Below, piece by piece: positions 63,701 to 64,000 of a stretch of DNA of 64,000 nucleotides. This stretch comes from DASWTL01 sp966250385 (GTDB lineage: Bacteria; Bacteroidota; Bacteroidia; Sphingobacteriales; Sphingobacteriaceae), in assembly GCA_966250385.1 (NCBI GenBank), contig CBINHC010000003.1, forward strand, positions 271,024 through 335,023. Direction: 5' to 3'. The notes under the pieces are model-generated. The model worked only from the letters and a program-made list of their open reading frames with translations. It searched no databases and had not been told where the DNA came from. Within the stretch, counting starts at the first letter, position 1, and each line of letters begins with the position of its first letter. The position numbers were made by a program, and so were the translations under genes.

Positions 63701-64000
63701 TAAGCTCACTCGGAGGCAGCCTGGTTTATGGGGGTACTTCCCAGGGTGCGCGTAATGCCGGTTCCAGCTATTCGATCATTCCTTCCGGTTATTCTTCGTC
63801 GAACTACTCCATTACATACGTTCCGGGGACTTTAACGATCAACCCACTGGCGGCCACCTTAGCCGCCTCACCGGCGACTAAAGTCTATGGGACACCGGAT
63901 CCGACGTTTACCGGAACCTTAGCCGGCTTCCTGTCGGGAGACAATGTGACGGCGAGCTACAGCCGGACTGCGGGGGAAAGCGTTTCGGGCAGTCCGTATA
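60796..64000 (+). CDS. Giant secreted repeat protein (PA14-like, Ig-like, YDG and MBG domains), cut by window edge
   Basis: An open frame of at least 1068 codons runs off the window. Starts are possible at 60790 (ATG), 60796 (ATG) or nearby GTG codons. All put a long basic lead before the hydrophobic core RIFHLLLALSFLLSFLNGTA, after which the mature protein begins QTYPG. A PA14-like domain occupies about residues 190-335 (ADDGVRLYVDGVRVINEW). Ig-like segments follow to about 760 (WDPGFSGTATITATAQG, AGLSYQWQADYLGSW). From about 770 on there are YDG units (AANNQTKTYDGTNHSGG) alternating with MBG units (AANQSKTYGSPNPSLTF). Such proteins are surface or secreted adhesins, often type IX secreted, but the C-terminal signal is not visible. 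Confidence 0.88.
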   Translation, partial: MEISSYFFPVSGGTQCNLRYRKSAVRRNVQRWQVKRIFHLLLALSFLLSFLNGTAQTYPGAALREAGPYDFEIDNPANSGVLDRITVTDLGHNRYVEFHVIKGYTYRFSVNNAFTGAGNNENLTIFNAAGNGYLNGFSSGANGATINNWKSSISGVIKVLLTRTGNGNTRGTLTSELISIGNTQDDQALYGTDSWIGHVYNWSGVTPPAPFVSNQYAGYYEVGTAVLNENFGGPDANFDIFSSSTVRARMHSETFAVRYRMRSTRPAGCYTATVSADDGVRLYVDGVRVINEWREQSETTFSAPIYLSGSSELVLEYYENGVTNVVTFDLALNALEVTQPVFSLGTASSRCLGGGSDTYTASSSNSTALTYSISGAGSSTINPATGTVNWDPGFSGTATITATAQGCNGPKSATHKVTVNPLPVIISEPSDIAVCENVDAQFKVSATGAGLSYQWQADYLGSWVNVPNGSPLPGIVVSGATSPTLTIRASAAYAGNISFQVVVTSSSGCTVKSQPAILTVNPVIGNNTISAPQSICSGSSPAALSGTTPSGGSGVYSYLWQSSPDNSTWTDIPSATAPGYAPGVLTATTYYRRIVSAGPCSPAISPSVQIMVNPLPATPAASVTAQPTCSTATGTITVAAPTGAGITYSIDGTNYQPGAVFTGVAPGTYSVTAKSAAGCISEGTTVTVNPQPATPIATITASGPVSLTYGGSVTLTANSAAGYLWSNGATTQSITLKNVAESGNYTVTVTNSAGCSASSSVTSVTISKATLTVAANNQTKTYDGTNHSGGNGVTITGFAGTDGVSSLGGSLVYGGTSQGARNAGSGYSIIPSGYTSGNYNITYVSGTLAIDKAGLTVTAANQSKTYGSPNPSLTFTYAGFVGSDNAESLTTAPVSATAATLTSGVGTYPITISGGVSSNYTFTYVGGILTVNPKDLTVAANNQTKTYDGTNHSGGNGVTITGFAGTDGVSSLGGSLVYGGTSQGARNAGSSYSIIPSGYSSSNYSITYVPGTLTINPLAATLAASPATKVYGTPDPTFTGTLAGFLSGDNVTASYSRTAGESVSGSPY
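63107..63294 (+). repeat. YDG-domain DNA repeat, copy 1
   Basis: This 188-bp segment recurs 495 bp later at 63602-63789 with only two clear base differences. It encodes the YDG domain starting LTVAANNQTKTYDG. The 495-bp period equals 165 codons, covering one YDG and one MBG unit. Confidence 0.95.
63602..63789 (+). repeat. YDG-domain DNA repeat, copy 2
   Basis: This is the second copy of the 188-bp segment at 63107-63294. The intervening MBG unit is not duplicated at this identity within the window. The near-identity at third codon positions points to recent duplication or gene conversion. Confidence 0.95.

Noticed and set aside
1..64000. tRNA, rRNA or CRISPR array
   Set aside because: Intergenic stretches were read for cloverleaf-like and regularly spaced repeats and none was found. 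The only tandem repeats are protein-coding.

Overview
The window is a chromosomal segment of a Bacteroidota bacterium, probably of the Sphingobacteriia/Cytophagia side. The signs are a gliding-motility lipoprotein GldD, three SusC/SusD outer-membrane pairs, the futalosine route to menaquinone (MqnB, MqnD), a NagB-PIG-L fusion, the C-terminal-processing peptidase with its usual C-terminal extension, and promoter -7 elements of the TAnnTTTG type with little Shine-Dalgarno sequence. Base composition is moderately GC-rich. No tRNA, rRNA or CRISPR array was seen.

Region 1 (1-17 kb) is mostly on the minus strand. It holds the pyruvate dehydrogenase E2 (cut by the window edge) and E1-alpha genes, an NlpC/P60 hydrolase, small membrane proteins, an endonuclease/exonuclease/phosphatase-fold membrane protein, and an M13 peptidase. 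A tightly overlapping three-gene ligase-associated DNA-repair operon (Lhr-like helicase, ATP-dependent ligase, metallo-beta-lactamase exonuclease) follows, then a Prc peptidase, a TPR lipid- or envelope-associated protein and an aminoadipate-type aldehyde dehydrogenase.

Region 2 (17-27 kb) is housekeeping: a TPR protein, a ComA-family phosphosulfolactate synthase, aroE, gldD, an MBL hydrolase, a LolC/E-like permease, heptose epimerase, mqnD-mqnB, a PTPS-folE pterin pair and fabD.

Region 3 (27.3-32.6 kb) is the mobile-DNA part. A compact group II intron of about 496 nt with no reverse-transcriptase gene sits immediately after the fabD terminator hairpin. It is followed by a 1240-residue sensor kinase, and then by a 0.9 kb IS605-type element in which both tnpA and tnpB are internally deleted while the element ends and the omega-RNA-like hairpin persist.

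Region 4 (32.6-45.3 kb) carries a coiled-coil membrane protein, a GHL10-type glycoside hydrolase, SDR and DUF1835 proteins, an M16 peptidase, and an amino-sugar group. That group is an HGSNAT-like acetyltransferase, the NagB-PIG-L fusion, anhydro-MurNAc kinase and a DeoR-type regulator, and it looks like cell-wall sugar salvage.

Region 5 (45.3-64 kb) has three consecutive SusC/SusD transcription units, each closed by its own hairpin terminator and none accompanied by a carbohydrate-active enzyme. It ends with a very large secreted protein made of PA14-like, Ig-like, YDG and MBG repeats that runs off the window and contains a near-identical tandem duplication.
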